A DNA stretch of 64,000 nucleotides from contig NZ_CABHMS010000011.1 in the NCBI RefSeq assembly GCF_902167635.1, forward strand, positions 64,501 through 128,500, given 5' to 3'. The DNA is from Chitinophaga vietnamensis (GTDB lineage Bacteria > Bacteroidota > Bacteroidia > Chitinophagales > Chitinophagaceae). The notes under the pieces are model-generated. The model was not told the DNA's origin and searched no databases. It saw only the letters and a program-made list of their open reading frames with translations. Of this stretch, positions 52,285 through 61,719 are shown piece after piece. Numbering within the stretch: the first letter of the stretch is position 1; the number at the start of each line of letters is the position of its first letter. Made by a program: the position numbers and the translations under genes.

Positions 52285-54045
52285 CTACACCTTCGTCGCG
52301 TTAAACTGCATACTGTGCAGCTTGTAGTAAAATCCTTCCAGCTTCAACAACTCCTCGTGCGTACCCATCTCCTTGATCTCCCCCTTATCCAGCACAATGA
52401 TCTTGTCTGCCTTACTGATCGTCGACAAACGATGCGCAATGATAATCGCCGTACGCCCCGCAATCAACTTGTCAATTGCCCGCTGGATCAACATCTCTGA
52501 CTCGGTATCTACAGACGATGTAGCCTCGTCCAGAATCAGGATAGACGGATCGTACAACAAAGCCCGCACAAAAGAGATCAGCTGCCGCTGCCCCAGCGAT
52601 AAAGTACTGCCACGCTCCATCACCTGGTAATCGTAGCCGCCCGGCAATTGCATAATGAAATCATGAATACCGATCAGCCGCGCCGCATCCTCCACCTGTT
52701 GCCTCGAAATCGCCGCATTATGCAAAGTGATATTGTCGTAAATAGAACCGGAAAACAGGAACACATCCTGCAATACCACCCCGATCTTGCTCCGGAGCGC
52801 ATGCAGGGAGTAATCAGGCAGGCTCACGCCATCTATCTTGATACTACCCTGCTGTATCTCGTATAAACGATTCAGGATACTGATGATCGTGGTTTTACCA
52901 GAACCAGTATGCCCCACGATCGCCACCGTATCGCCCGGCGCCGCATGGAAATTAATATCCTTGAGCACATAACGGTCTTCCACATACGCAAATGACACAT
53001 GATCAAACGTGATCGCCCCTTTCATGCCATCGGCAGAACGGGTGCCTTTATCCGCAATATAGTCCTCGTTATCCAGCACCTTGAACACACGGTCGCTGGC
53101 CACCATGCCCATTTGCAGGGTATTGAACTTGTCCGCCATCATCCGCAGCGGACGGAACAGCATGTTCAGGTACATGATGAAAGCGATCATCACTCCCTGC
53201 GTTACCTCATAGTTCAGCACCTTATTGGAACCCCACCATACCATCAGCCCCAGCGAGATAGCCAGGATGATTTCCACTACCGGGAAAAATACAGAGTACG
53301 CAAAAATGGCGTCTATATTGGCTTTGCGGTGCTCCCTGTTGATATGCTTGAACCGCGCAAACTCGCGCTTCTCGGAAGTGAACGCCTGCACCACCACCAT
53401 ACCAGTGATATGCTCCTGTACAAACGCATTCAGCGCCGCCACCGCATTGCGCACGCGGTAAAAAGATTTGTTCACACTTTCCTTGAACACATAGGTAGCA
53501 AAGATCAATATCGGGAAGGGCGACAAACTGATCAGCGTCAGCCGCCAGTCTTCCATAAACATCACCACCAATATGGCCACGATCATCAACAGATCCGCCA
53601 CAATGGAAATGATCCCTTCGGAAAATACATCGTTGATCGCTTCAATATCGTTGATGGTACGCGTAGTAAGTGTACCAATGGGTGTTTTATCGAAGAAGGC
53701 CAGGTTCAGGTGCACGATCTTTTTGTAGACCGTTACGCGCAGATCCTTTACCACCGACTGTCCCAGCCAGTTGGTCAGGTAAGAGAAGAAGAACCTTACA
53801 ATGGTTTCCAGCAACAGCAATAATATCTGTACAACTGTCACGATCACCAGCATGCGCATCACCTGGTTCGCGATATATTTATCCACTGTAACCTGTATCA
53901 GATAAGGGCGCAAGGGCGAGATAACCGCCAGCACCACTGTTAACAACATGGAAACGTAAAAAGACCGCCTGTAAGGTGCTGCAAAGGAGAATATGCGCCG
54001 TAATAAACTGAAATCAAATACTTTCTTAACCGCCAGATTTTCCAA
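52285..54045 (-). CDS. ABC exporter, fused permease-ATPase (MsbA-like), TTG start
   Basis: 586 residues from TTG at 54045 (L/MENLAVKKVFDFSLLRRIFSFA). The frame reaches an ATG at 54111, but that lies in a palindrome upstream of the promoter box at 54064, so the TTG is preferred. Six-helix ABC transmembrane domain (about 25-315) then ATPase: Walker A VGHTGSGKTTI, signature LSLGQRQLI, Walker B ILILDEATSSVDT, H-loop IIAHRLSTI. A homodimeric or heterodimeric lipid/drug exporter; the partner and substrate are unknown. Confidence 0.9.
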   Translation of the reverse strand: MENLAVKKVFDFSLLRRIFSFAAPYRRSFYVSMLLTVVLAVISPLRPYLIQVTVDKYIANQVMRMLVIVTVVQILLLLLETIVRFFFSYLTNWLGQSVVKDLRVTVYKKIVHLNLAFFDKTPIGTLTTRTINDIEAINDVFSEGIISIVADLLMIVAILVVMFMEDWRLTLISLSPFPILIFATYVFKESVNKSFYRVRNAVAALNAFVQEHITGMVVVQAFTSEKREFARFKHINREHRKANIDAIFAYSVFFPVVEIILAISLGLMVWWGSNKVLNYEVTQGVMIAFIMYLNMLFRPLRMMADKFNTLQMGMVASDRVFKVLDNEDYIADKGTRSADGMKGAITFDHVSFAYVEDRYVLKDINFHAAPGDTVAIVGHTGSGKTTIISILNRLYEIQQGSIKIDGVSLPDYSLHALRSKIGVVLQDVFLFSGSIYDNITLHNAAISRQQVEDAARLIGIHDFIMQLPGGYDYQVMERGSTLSLGQRQLISFVRALLYDPSILILDEATSSVDTESEMLIQRAIDKLIAGRTAIIIAHRLSTISKADKIIVLDKGEIKEMGTHEELLKLEGFYYKLHSMQFNATKV

Positions 54046-54063
54046 GGTTGTTCCGTTTGTAAA

Positions 54064-54071
54064 CAAAAATA
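54064..54071 (-). promoter_or_regulatory. -7 promoter box (TATTTTTG) of the ABC exporter
   Basis: Minus-strand TAnnTTTG, 18 nt upstream of the TTG start and just outside the palindrome at 54077. Confidence 0.45.
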
Positions 54072-54076
54072 CGATA

Positions 54077-54163
54077 TAATTTCTCGCAAAGCAGCATAAG
54101 CAACAAAGCACGCGGAGAATATCTCTGCGTGCTTTGTTGCTTATGCTGCTTTGCGAGAAATTA
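54077..54163. repeat. 42-bp-arm inverted repeat, GCAAAGCAGCATAAG family
   Basis: Arms 54077-54118 and 54122-54163 pair with one mismatch around a 3-nt loop. The arm contains CGCAAAGCAGCATAAGC and AACAAAGCACGCG. The inner arm end includes the stop codon of the caspase-like gene (54161-54163). Likely acts as a strong terminator of that gene. Confidence 0.88.
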
Positions 54164-56362
54164 CGATTTCTTCTCGTCTTTCATGATCTGTTTGTAAGCC
54201 TTGATGAAGATCGCGCCCAGGTTTTTATGCGGCGGCACATAGTCGCTGAAAAGCTCCTTGTTACGCGCATCTCCGGCGAATTTTTTTGCCAGCTGCGCCC
54301 ACATAGCCACCCAGTCTACATTTTTACCACTGCGGATCACATCTTCCAGGCTGCGGATGATCGGCTCGTTCACGAAACGGGTACCTACCTGTTTGGAAGA
54401 GATAATGTGCGCCTCGGGTGATTTCTCCAATACTACCGCCAGGTTGTGATAACCGCCACAGGAGCCCAATACCACGATCTTCGCAGAACTTTGCAGGTTA
54501 TCCAGCGTCGTATTTACGTGGTAACTGTGACCACGATGGATGAATATGGTAGGGTGAATATCGCTCTGATCCAGGAACTCCGACAGGCGGGAAATAGCGT
54601 CCTTATCATCAGGCTCGTCCAGCGGCAGGTTCGCGAAAATGGTAGTGGGCTTGCCTTTCAGCGAAGTGATAGTAGCCCAGTATTTATTTTTCACCACCTT
54701 CCATTCTCCGGCCGGGAAGTTGGTCATGAAGCTCGCGAAAGATTCCTGTCCATCTTTATCACCATAAAAGAATACCTGCTGATAAATGCGGCCGCTGTCG
54801 CTTTCGAGCGTATTATAGCTCACATAGTTGATCGGCGGCAATTGCAGCTTGCTGGCCATATCCGTGGCTTTGGATGAATCGTTCTCCTTGCTGGATTCCG
54901 TTTCAAACAAACTGCTGAGCAGTTGATAGATCACCGTACCACGGCGGTCGTTATGTTTCTTCACATAAGCCAGGTTCTTTCTCACTTCTTCGCGGAGGAA
55001 GTCCAGCAGCTTCTCGTCGCGGATACTGCCAAAGGAATTGGCCACATCCACCGCATCTTCCAGGTCTTCGGTCTTCTCCAGGTTCTGCACGTATTTCTGC
55101 ATGAGATAGTTGGAGTTTTCCGGCGCCATGGACTTCAGGAAATTATCGAGGGTATTGAAACCCGCTGCCATCGCGATGAATTTCTTGAAACGGTCGAAAT
55201 TCACCATCATCAGCAAACTATCGCCACGCGGAGGTTTCATGCGGGCCATCATCTGGTCGTACAAACCGGCGTTGTTATGGTTTGTATAGCTGGAAGTATA
55301 TAATTCTTCCTGACCGTTGATGATCAGGTAATACAATTCTTCAGGCGTAAAGTCTTTCACGATGCGGAAGCGCACTGGTGCTGGTTCTTCGTGGAGATCG
55401 TTCACGTCGCGGATATACAGCAGTGATTTGGCCTGCATATTTTCCATCATGGCTTTCATGCCTATCGGGGTCTGGCCTTGCGCTTTCATTTTTTGCAGCG
55501 CCACCATGGATTTCACCATCTGCTTGTAATAGGCGTAGTCGCTATCAGCGATCTTTTCCAGTTTTTCCACTGTGGTGGTGCCGGCCAGCAGCTCATCGAT
55601 GAAAGGCAGGATGCGCGTGCTTTGCGGCGATTGTCCTATCCGCACGATCTGCTGTACGATAGGGTCCTGGTTACGTTTGATGGCATTGGCCATCGGCGTA
55701 TAAGAAGTAGCATAGGTGAGCACCTGGTTCGGGTACTTGCGTGCTACCGCGGCCACGATGGAGTCGGTACCGGGATTGTCCAGGTAATAACTCAGTTTAG
55801 GCATCACCGTTTCCAGGTTATTGAAGGCATATTTGGTGAAAACCTGTCCCCTGGCCTCTTTGTAGCCGGGGTTCTCACGGAATATTTCGATAAGTTTTTC
55901 GGAAGCGTCGAAGGAGAGATGCTGGATATAAGGAACGATGCTCTGTCCTTTAATGTCGGCGCGCATCATGTTGTGAAAGGCCTTTACAATAGCAGGGGCT
56001 TCTTCCGGCTCTATCTTGTGATGGGCGCGTTTCTGGTTATAGTCTTTGAGCATCAGGTAGAGGCCTGTGAGGTATTTCACCTTCAAACGGTGATCCAGCG
56101 CGGTGTCCCGCTCGATCTCTATCTGCATATTGTCTACATCCCGGAGCAGGGCATTAGTCACTTGCAGATTGGTGGTCTGGTCGTCTGATACTTTCACCAT
56201 ATCATCAACTTTCCCATCAAACTTGTCGGCAGCAACCTGCTCTTTGTCGATGTTATCGTGGAATCCCTGTCGCGTAATAGGAATCTGGATATGGCTGCTC
56301 TGTGCATGCACCCAGCTGTTTTGAGAAGCTAGCAGCAGCAACATGAATAAAAATCTTCTCAT
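54161..56362 (-). CDS. periplasmic protein with a putative clan CD (caspase/CHAT-like) peptidase domain
   Basis: 733 residues from the ATG at 56362 (signal peptide MRRFLFMLLLLASQNSWVHAQ); the longer frame from 56461 starts upstream of the promoter box. Residues 25-520 are helical with no domain I recognise. The C-terminal 200 residues show the alternating strand pattern of clan CD proteases: VFFYGDKDG, then TIFIHRGHSYH (His609-Gly611-His612) and, 23 residues on, IVVLGSCGGYHN with Cys635, then AHIISSKQVGTRFV. A hydrophobic strand ending in His-Gly and another ending in Ser/Ala-Cys define the gingipain, separase and CHAT dyad. No T9SS C-terminal signal is visible. The peptidase call is inference. 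Confidence 0.7.
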   Translation of the reverse strand: MRRFLFMLLLLASQNSWVHAQSSHIQIPITRQGFHDNIDKEQVAADKFDGKVDDMVKVSDDQTTNLQVTNALLRDVDNMQIEIERDTALDHRLKVKYLTGLYLMLKDYNQKRAHHKIEPEEAPAIVKAFHNMMRADIKGQSIVPYIQHLSFDASEKLIEIFRENPGYKEARGQVFTKYAFNNLETVMPKLSYYLDNPGTDSIVAAVARKYPNQVLTYATSYTPMANAIKRNQDPIVQQIVRIGQSPQSTRILPFIDELLAGTTTVEKLEKIADSDYAYYKQMVKSMVALQKMKAQGQTPIGMKAMMENMQAKSLLYIRDVNDLHEEPAPVRFRIVKDFTPEELYYLIINGQEELYTSSYTNHNNAGLYDQMMARMKPPRGDSLLMMVNFDRFKKFIAMAAGFNTLDNFLKSMAPENSNYLMQKYVQNLEKTEDLEDAVDVANSFGSIRDEKLLDFLREEVRKNLAYVKKHNDRRGTVIYQLLSSLFETESSKENDSSKATDMASKLQLPPINYVSYNTLESDSGRIYQQVFFYGDKDGQESFASFMTNFPAGEWKVVKNKYWATITSLKGKPTTIFANLPLDEPDDKDAISRLSEFLDQSDIHPTIFIHRGHSYHVNTTLDNLQSSAKIVVLGSCGGYHNLAVVLEKSPEAHIISSKQVGTRFVNEPIIRSLEDVIRSGKNVDWVAMWAQLAKKFAGDARNKELFSDYVPPHKNLGAIFIKAYKQIMKDEKKS

Positions 56363-56392
56363 TATAAATGTACTTTTCAACCGACCTGATAG

Positions 56393-56400
56393 CAAATTTA
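56393..56400 (-). promoter_or_regulatory. -7 promoter box (TAAATTTG) of the caspase-like gene
   Basis: Minus-strand TAnnTTTG, 30 nt upstream of the ATG at 56362, inside the longer alternative ORF and so excluding it. Confidence 0.45.
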
Positions 56401-56533
56401 CAACCAAAATATTACTGTGGTAGCTATTATGCCTTATTCGTTCTTTTCTAGCTTGAAACACATATATATTTTAGCCATGAATATATTTAATCATGGAAGA
56501 TGTAAATTTCATCAGCATTAAAATGCAGACGAT

Positions 56534-57268
56534 ATGCAAACCTTTACCAGTGATGTTTCAGGACAACAATTTCCGGAAGAAGAAAAAGTAAGCGCCAAAT
56601 GGATACGCCCTTCCCTGTTGGCGCTCATCAAAAAAGAGCATCCGCACTTCAATCATAAATGTCATATCTCGGCTTCCGAGATGCTCCATTACCGGCAAAA
56701 ATATTATGAGTCCATCTTCTCAAAAGAGATGAGCGACTTGACAGAGATGGAGAAACAAGTGATGGAGAAGCTGAGGGATCATGAAACCCTTACCGACAAA
56801 CTCGGCGAAGAACAGGAAGATCACCTCTCTTATGGCGAGCGGCTGGCCGACAAGATCGCTGATTTCGGCGGCAGCTGGCGCTTTATCATCATCTTTGTCG
56901 GCTTCATCATCGTGTGGATGGCCCTCAATATCATGTGGCTGGCCAACAAAGGCTTCGACCCCTATCCTTTCATCCTGCTCAATCTTATTCTCTCTTGCCT
57001 GGCGGCCTTGCAGGCGCCGGTGATCATGATGAGCCAGAACCGCCAGGAAGATAAAGACCGCAGGCGCGCCAAGAAAGACTATATGATCAATCTCAAATCA
57101 GAGCTGGAAGTGCGCATCCTGCATGAAAAGATCGACCACCTGATCATCCGCCAGCAACAAGATACGCTCGAATGGCAACAAGCGCAGATGGAAATGCTGA
57201 ACCAATTGACCAACACCTTGTCCCAACATCTTCGCCATAGCAATCAGAAGGGTACGGATAAGGAATAA
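56534..57268 (+). CDS. DUF1003 membrane protein
   Basis: 244 residues. The N-terminal 90 residues are soluble with a Cys/His-containing segment (HPHFNHKCHIS) and a helical ETLTDKLGEEQEDHLSYGERLADKIADFGGSW stretch; key DUF1003 blocks are GERLADKIADFGGSW and FIIIFVGFIIVWMALN. Two transmembrane helices are followed by QNRQEDKDRRRAKKDYMINLKSELE and a cytoplasmic helix (IDHLIIRQQQDTLEWQQAQ). DUF1003 function is unknown. Monocistronic. Confidence 0.87.
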   Translation: MQTFTSDVSGQQFPEEEKVSAKWIRPSLLALIKKEHPHFNHKCHISASEMLHYRQKYYESIFSKEMSDLTEMEKQVMEKLRDHETLTDKLGEEQEDHLSYGERLADKIADFGGSWRFIIIFVGFIIVWMALNIMWLANKGFDPYPFILLNLILSCLAALQAPVIMMSQNRQEDKDRRRAKKDYMINLKSELEVRILHEKIDHLIIRQQQDTLEWQQAQMEMLNQLTNTLSQHLRHSNQKGTDKE

Positions 57269-57388
57269 TGCATATATTCCCTGCATTTTATTTTTAGCGT
57301 AACTTGCTGCCAGTCAATGGAATCAAGACTAGTACTGAATTAACAATTTCATAATGTTAAGTTTCCATTAATCACGAGGATGGCTTTA

Positions 57389-57396
57389 TAATTTTG
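57389..57396 (+). promoter_or_regulatory. -7 promoter box (TAATTTTG) of the PhoB/PhoR-like pair
   Basis: It matches TAnnTTTG, 26 nt before the ATG at 57423. Confidence 0.45.
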
Positions 57397-57422
57397 TGCC
57401 GTCTTTTTAAAAGAAAATTTTT

Positions 57423-58106
57423 ATGGTAGACCAAGCGGTTGCAGGAAAAATTCTGGTGGTAGATGATGAGTTGGACATTCTTGAGATTATCAGCTACAAT
57501 CTCAAAACAGCAGGTTACGACACGGTAACCGCCAAAGACGGCAGCGAGGCTATCCAGAAAGCAAAGATCTTCAGGCCCGACCTGATCATGCTGGATATCA
57601 TGATGCCCAATAAAAACGGTATCGATACCTGCCGTGAGATCAGGAAGATCCCCGAGTTCAAGGACACCATGGTCCTGTTCCTTACAGCGCTCAATGATGA
57701 AAAATCAGAGATCGACGGCCTTAACATGGGCGCCGATGACTATATCGCCAAACCTATCAAACCTAAATTGCTGGTAAGCCGCATCAATGCGCTGTTCCGC
57801 CGTTTGCACAAACCGGAAGAAATGCAGGTGCACCTCGGCGACCTGATCATAGACCGCGAGAAATTCACCGTGACCTACAAAGGCCAGGAGATCATTCTCG
57901 CGAAAAAAGAATTTGAATTGTTGCAGCTGCTCGCTTCCAAACCAGGCCGCGTGTTCCTGCGCAATGAAATATTGAACCAGGTATGGGGCACCGAAGTAAT
58001 CGTAGGCGACCGTACCATTGATGTACATATCCGCAAGATCCGCCAGAAGATCGGTATTGACCTGATCACCACTGTGAAAGGCGTAGGTTACAAATTCGAA
58101 ATGTAA
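57423..58106 (+). CDS. OmpR/PhoB-family response regulator, PhoB-like
   Basis: 227 residues. Receiver with VDDE at 13-16, phospho-acceptor Asp58 in IMLDIMMPNKNG, Lys in YIAKPIK, and a C-terminal winged helix (LAKKEFELLQLLASKPGRVFLRNEIL...VGDRTIDVHIRKIRQKIG). The PVGDRT-like recognition turn and the neighbouring kinase resemble PhoB/PhoR of Bacteroidota. It precedes the histidine kinase by 149 nt and probably forms a pair with it. Role in phosphate response is inference. Confidence 0.9.
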   Translation: MVDQAVAGKILVVDDELDILEIISYNLKTAGYDTVTAKDGSEAIQKAKIFRPDLIMLDIMMPNKNGIDTCREIRKIPEFKDTMVLFLTALNDEKSEIDGLNMGADDYIAKPIKPKLLVSRINALFRRLHKPEEMQVHLGDLIIDREKFTVTYKGQEIILAKKEFELLQLLASKPGRVFLRNEILNQVWGTEVIVGDRTIDVHIRKIRQKIGIDLITTVKGVGYKFEM

Positions 58107-58255
58107 TCCGCCCCCGGAAACCCTTCGCACATCATCTTCCATTCACCAAAACCATTTGGGCTGACAGCGCTTTGCTGCTAGTCACCGGCTTTTTTATGGC
58201 AAGTAAAAAATTTACAGTAATTTCCCACTATTACAATAATTACTCACTTTGGAGT

Positions 58256-59305
58256 ATGTTCAAGACTAAAAACCTGTCGCCACAGAAACTGGCGGGATTC
58301 ACAGCGCTGATCTTATCTGCTGTAATAGCATTGGGCACATGGTTCACTGTAGGTAACTGGAAGGTGGTACTGGGCGCATTCATCCTTACTTTCCTGGTAT
58401 CCTACTACCTTTATCTCTATACGTTACAGAACTTCATCTACCGGAAGATCAAACTGATCTACAAATTTATCTACCAGACCAAAGCATCTAAAAGAGAAGA
58501 ATTTTTCAACAAAAATATTCTTCCTCTGAAAACGATTGAAGAAGTAAGTGAAGATGTGGAGAAATGGGCCAGCCAGAAAAAAGAAGAACTGGAAAACCTC
58601 CGGCGCAACGAAGAGTTCCGTAAGGAGTTCCTGCTCAACCTCTCCCATGAGCTGAAAACGCCCATCTTCGCGGTACAGGGCTATATTCATACGCTGCTCG
58701 ATGGCGCACTCGAAGATCCTAACGTGAACAAACAATTCCTGAAAAACGCCACTAAAAATATCGACCGCCTTTGCCGTCTCATCGATGACCTCGATGAAAT
58801 ATCCAAACTCGAAAGCGGTGAAATGACGATCAACAGCGAAGTGTTCGTGATCCAGGACCTGATCAAAGATGTATTTGATACCCTCTCCCTGAAAGCCAAT
58901 ACCAAAGGCATCAAATTCAGTATCAAAAAGGGTTGCGAAGCGCCGGTACAAGTGCTGGCCGACAAAGAAAAGATACGCCAGGTGCTCATCAACCTGGTAG
59001 ATAACTCCATCAAATACGGCAAACCGGATGGCCATACCATCGCCAGCATTTACAGCATGGACGGCAAACGTGTGCTGGTAGAGATTTCCGACGATGGTAT
59101 CGGTATGGCGGAAGAGCACCTGCCGCGTGTGTTTGAGCGTTTCTACCGGACAGACCGTGCCCGCAGCCGCGACATTGGCGGTACCGGCCTGGGCCTCGCC
59201 ATCGTTAAGCATATCGTGGAAGCGCATGACCAGTCCATCACCGTACGCAGCAAGCCGGAAATAGGCAGCACCTTCGGTTTCACCATGGAATCAGGCCGCG
59301 AATAG
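58256..59305 (+). CDS. sensor histidine kinase, PhoR-like
   Basis: 349 residues from the ATG at 58256 (MFKTKNLSPQKLAG); the longer frame from 58172 adds an unconserved leader. Two transmembrane helices (LAGFTALILSAVIALGTWF and WKVVLGAFILTFLVSYYLYL) with almost no periplasmic loop, so it has no sensor domain of its own outside. Then DHp helix with the phospho-accepting His in NLSHELKTPIFA, and HATPase with N box LVDNSIKYG, G1 SDDGIGM, G2 GGTGLGLAIVKHIVEAH. It stops 6 nt short of the convergent porin stop. Confidence 0.92.
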   Translation: MFKTKNLSPQKLAGFTALILSAVIALGTWFTVGNWKVVLGAFILTFLVSYYLYLYTLQNFIYRKIKLIYKFIYQTKASKREEFFNKNILPLKTIEEVSEDVEKWASQKKEELENLRRNEEFRKEFLLNLSHELKTPIFAVQGYIHTLLDGALEDPNVNKQFLKNATKNIDRLCRLIDDLDEISKLESGEMTINSEVFVIQDLIKDVFDTLSLKANTKGIKFSIKKGCEAPVQVLADKEKIRQVLINLVDNSIKYGKPDGHTIASIYSMDGKRVLVEISDDGIGMAEEHLPRVFERFYRTDRARSRDIGGTGLGLAIVKHIVEAHDQSITVRSKPEIGSTFGFTMESGRE

Positions 59306-59311
59306 CCCGCA

Positions 59312-60640
59312 CTAAAAACGGTATTGCATCCTGCAAGTGAATACATTATCTCTCAGGTCTTTCTCAAAGCCGGCGAGGGAGGTGGATTCATTCTTCACCC
59401 AATCATAGTACACCGTGAACTTGAGGTGCTCATTGGCATAATACAGATAGCCAAGGCCCCAGGTATTATATCGTATATCCGCTTCCGTGAGTCCGGAGCC
59501 GGGAGCGCCGATCTCTTTACCACTCACTTTCTTGTTGGGGTCGTACCAGTCGTATTTCAATACCAGCTGGTGTTTGTTGCTGGCCAGGTTCTGAATAAAA
59601 TAAAAATAGGCCCCATCAAAATTGCGGATATAAAGCGGCAGCGGCTTGCCCTGCGCATCCACCGGAATAATGCCGGGTGTTTCGGAAGTGGCCGCAGTGG
59701 CGGTTTGTACGCCACGGATATATTCCGCCCGGAACTGTGTGCTTCCTTTACCTGGCCCGTTGGGGATCTTCAGCTGCACATCGGCGCCATAGTAATGCCG
59801 GGGCGCAATGGCGCCATTGTTGGTTACTGCTGAATCCATTACAAAACCAGGTTTGCCGTTTACCGTTCCCATACGGTTGATATACTGCGTGAATTGCTGC
59901 ATGCCGCCATACAATACCGACACGCCTGCGGATAGCAGCCATTGCTGGCGGTTAAGCCGCACCGGCTTGATGGCCACACGGCCGATAAAGTCCTTATGAC
60001 TGTCGAAATCGCTGGTGGCCGTCAGGCCCTGGCCATTGAACAAGCCGGCGTCTATTTTCAGGAAGCGCAGCGGATGGTCTTTCCGTCGTGGCTCAAAAGA
60101 GATCATAGCGCCAAGGTCGCGTTCTGTTTTCATTAATATCTGCGACATGCGGCCACGCTCGGGCGTTTCACGATCGGCAGAAGAAAGGTTTACCTCATAC
60201 CCGAAAGGCCGTGCAAACATCCCTCCCACCAGCGAAAACATGTTGAATTTATTTTCAAAGAAACGGCCGTAGAAATCGCGGATGAATACGCCGCGTTCCG
60301 TTCCATCAAACTGAAAAGCAAATTGCACCAGGGGCATATCGTTTTTGTCGTAACGCTCGTAATCCAGGCGCAGACGGCCGCGGCGTAAAGTGAAGCGGTT
60401 GTCTGCCTGTGGCCCAAAATCGCCACCAGCATAGCTTTTAGCTCCACGCGATGAAATAGCCTGGAACTGTGGCTGGATATAGCCGCTAAACCGCAAGGCG
60501 TCGTACTTATGATACATGGCGATCATGCCCTTACCCAGTTCGGTAGTGGTATCAATCATATCCATCAGGAATTGCGCACGCGCAGCAGTGGTGATTAAAA
60601 GCAATGCTATAATCAGCAGGTAGTGTCTCGTAAACCGCAT
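59312..60640 (-). CDS. phosphate-selective porin O/P family outer-membrane protein
   Basis: 442 residues with signal peptide MRFTRHYLLIIALLLITTAARAQ. A 16-stranded barrel is suggested by alternating aromatic/polar strands and the C-terminal DNVFTCRMQYRF ending. Family blocks: LRFSGYIQPQFQ, FTLRRGRLRLDYERYDKN, IRDFYGRFFENKFNMF. OprP/OprO channels take up phosphate or pyrophosphate in Pseudomonas; Bacteroidota relatives are not all phosphate-specific. It is convergent with the PhoB/PhoR-like pair, which supports but does not prove a phosphate link. Confidence 0.88.
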   Translation of the reverse strand: MRFTRHYLLIIALLLITTAARAQFLMDMIDTTTELGKGMIAMYHKYDALRFSGYIQPQFQAISSRGAKSYAGGDFGPQADNRFTLRRGRLRLDYERYDKNDMPLVQFAFQFDGTERGVFIRDFYGRFFENKFNMFSLVGGMFARPFGYEVNLSSADRETPERGRMSQILMKTERDLGAMISFEPRRKDHPLRFLKIDAGLFNGQGLTATSDFDSHKDFIGRVAIKPVRLNRQQWLLSAGVSVLYGGMQQFTQYINRMGTVNGKPGFVMDSAVTNNGAIAPRHYYGADVQLKIPNGPGKGSTQFRAEYIRGVQTATAATSETPGIIPVDAQGKPLPLYIRNFDGAYFYFIQNLASNKHQLVLKYDWYDPNKKVSGKEIGAPGSGLTEADIRYNTWGLGYLYYANEHLKFTVYYDWVKNESTSLAGFEKDLRDNVFTCRMQYRF

Positions 60641-60807
60641 CAGGCTTTTCAGATTTTGCGCAAAAGTATTGAATTGGGGCGGATTAGTGCAGAAATCATA
60701 TCTGTTAAGGGCTAGTTAATCTGAGTTTCATCAGGCCAACTTCGTTTTATCATTCTCAAAATTGAAATAATATTATTAAATCTCAAATCACCATAAACTC
60801 CTTTACT

Positions 60808-61719
60808 ATGAAAAAACCGGAAACCTATCTTTACTGGTACCACATCTGTTTGAAAGCCATGTCTATAGTAGATAGCTATCCACATAAAACCTTTACTGTC
60901 AAGGAAATTGCTGAAATGCTGAATGTGTATCCGCAAACACTGACACGACGATATGAAGAGATATTCGGTATACCATTCAAGCAAGATATCATATTGCGGA
61001 AACTGGAAGCCGCCGGTGGATTGCTTCGCCACAGCGGTTATCGTATCACCGATATTGCAGATTTTGTAGCTTACACGCTGGCCAACTTTTCCAATGATTT
61101 CAAGAAAGTATTCAGCCTCACGCCAACAGCATTCCGCAAAAGGCCGTTTCTCCCCAATGAACATGAAACCATGCGGCGTACAAGGATCATTACTCAATCG
61201 CAGGACGGCTACCGCGATATTTTCTGTACAGATAATATGGTACCGGTAAAATTACCTGCTTATACCCTTTACTACTATCGACTTCCGGGCCATAGGGATC
61301 CGGTGCGGAACCTGGTGGAGAAATTACGTTACAAATTTGATACGCTGGAAATCCTGCTGAAGCTGCATAACATCAAAGATGGCATGATCGTTACCGGTAC
61401 GCTGGATGCGGTGCCATCTACCTCCTACGAACGGTTACGCATGTACGTAGGCATGCTGATACCAAACAGGCCGGAATACTATAAGAATCACTATGAGCTG
61501 ATGAAATCGCCCAACCTGTATAACAAACAAGTACCGGCTGGCGATTACCTGCAACTGGATCTGAACATGTCTTTTTCGGAGGCTGGTGCGCCCATGTACG
61601 ACTTTATCAACGATAGCTGCCGCAGCGGGTATTTCAAGATGAGCGGCAATCATTTCTTTTTATCGATCACAGGCGAGCAAAGCTGTACGCTCTACATCCC
61701 GCACCAGAAGCATTATTAG
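60808..61719 (+). CDS. AraC-type regulator with C-terminal GyrI-like domain
   Basis: 303 residues. Residues 20-115 form an AraC/XylS double helix-turn-helix: FTVKEIAEMLNVYPQTLTRRYEEIFG and ITDIADFVAYTLANFSNDFKKVFSLTPTAFRK (key blocks AEMLNV and FKKVFSLTPTAFRK). Residues 145-303 look like a GyrI-like small-molecule-binding domain (PAYTLYYYRLPG, IVTGTLDAVPSTS, VPAGDYLQLDL, LYIPHQKHY). The HTH-first order, as in SoxS/Rob-like proteins, suggests a ligand-sensing activator. The final 4 nt overlap the MBOAT stop (convergent). Confidence 0.87.
   Translation: MKKPETYLYWYHICLKAMSIVDSYPHKTFTVKEIAEMLNVYPQTLTRRYEEIFGIPFKQDIILRKLEAAGGLLRHSGYRITDIADFVAYTLANFSNDFKKVFSLTPTAFRKRPFLPNEHETMRRTRIITQSQDGYRDIFCTDNMVPVKLPAYTLYYYRLPGHRDPVRNLVEKLRYKFDTLEILLKLHNIKDGMIVTGTLDAVPSTSYERLRMYVGMLIPNRPEYYKNHYELMKSPNLYNKQVPAGDYLQLDLNMSFSEAGAPMYDFINDSCRSGYFKMSGNHFFLSITGEQSCTLYIPHQKHY

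Noticed and set aside
54046-54111. ATG at 54111 as start of the ABC exporter
   Set aside because: It lies in the palindrome and upstream of the promoter box; the residues it adds are Cys-rich and unconserved.
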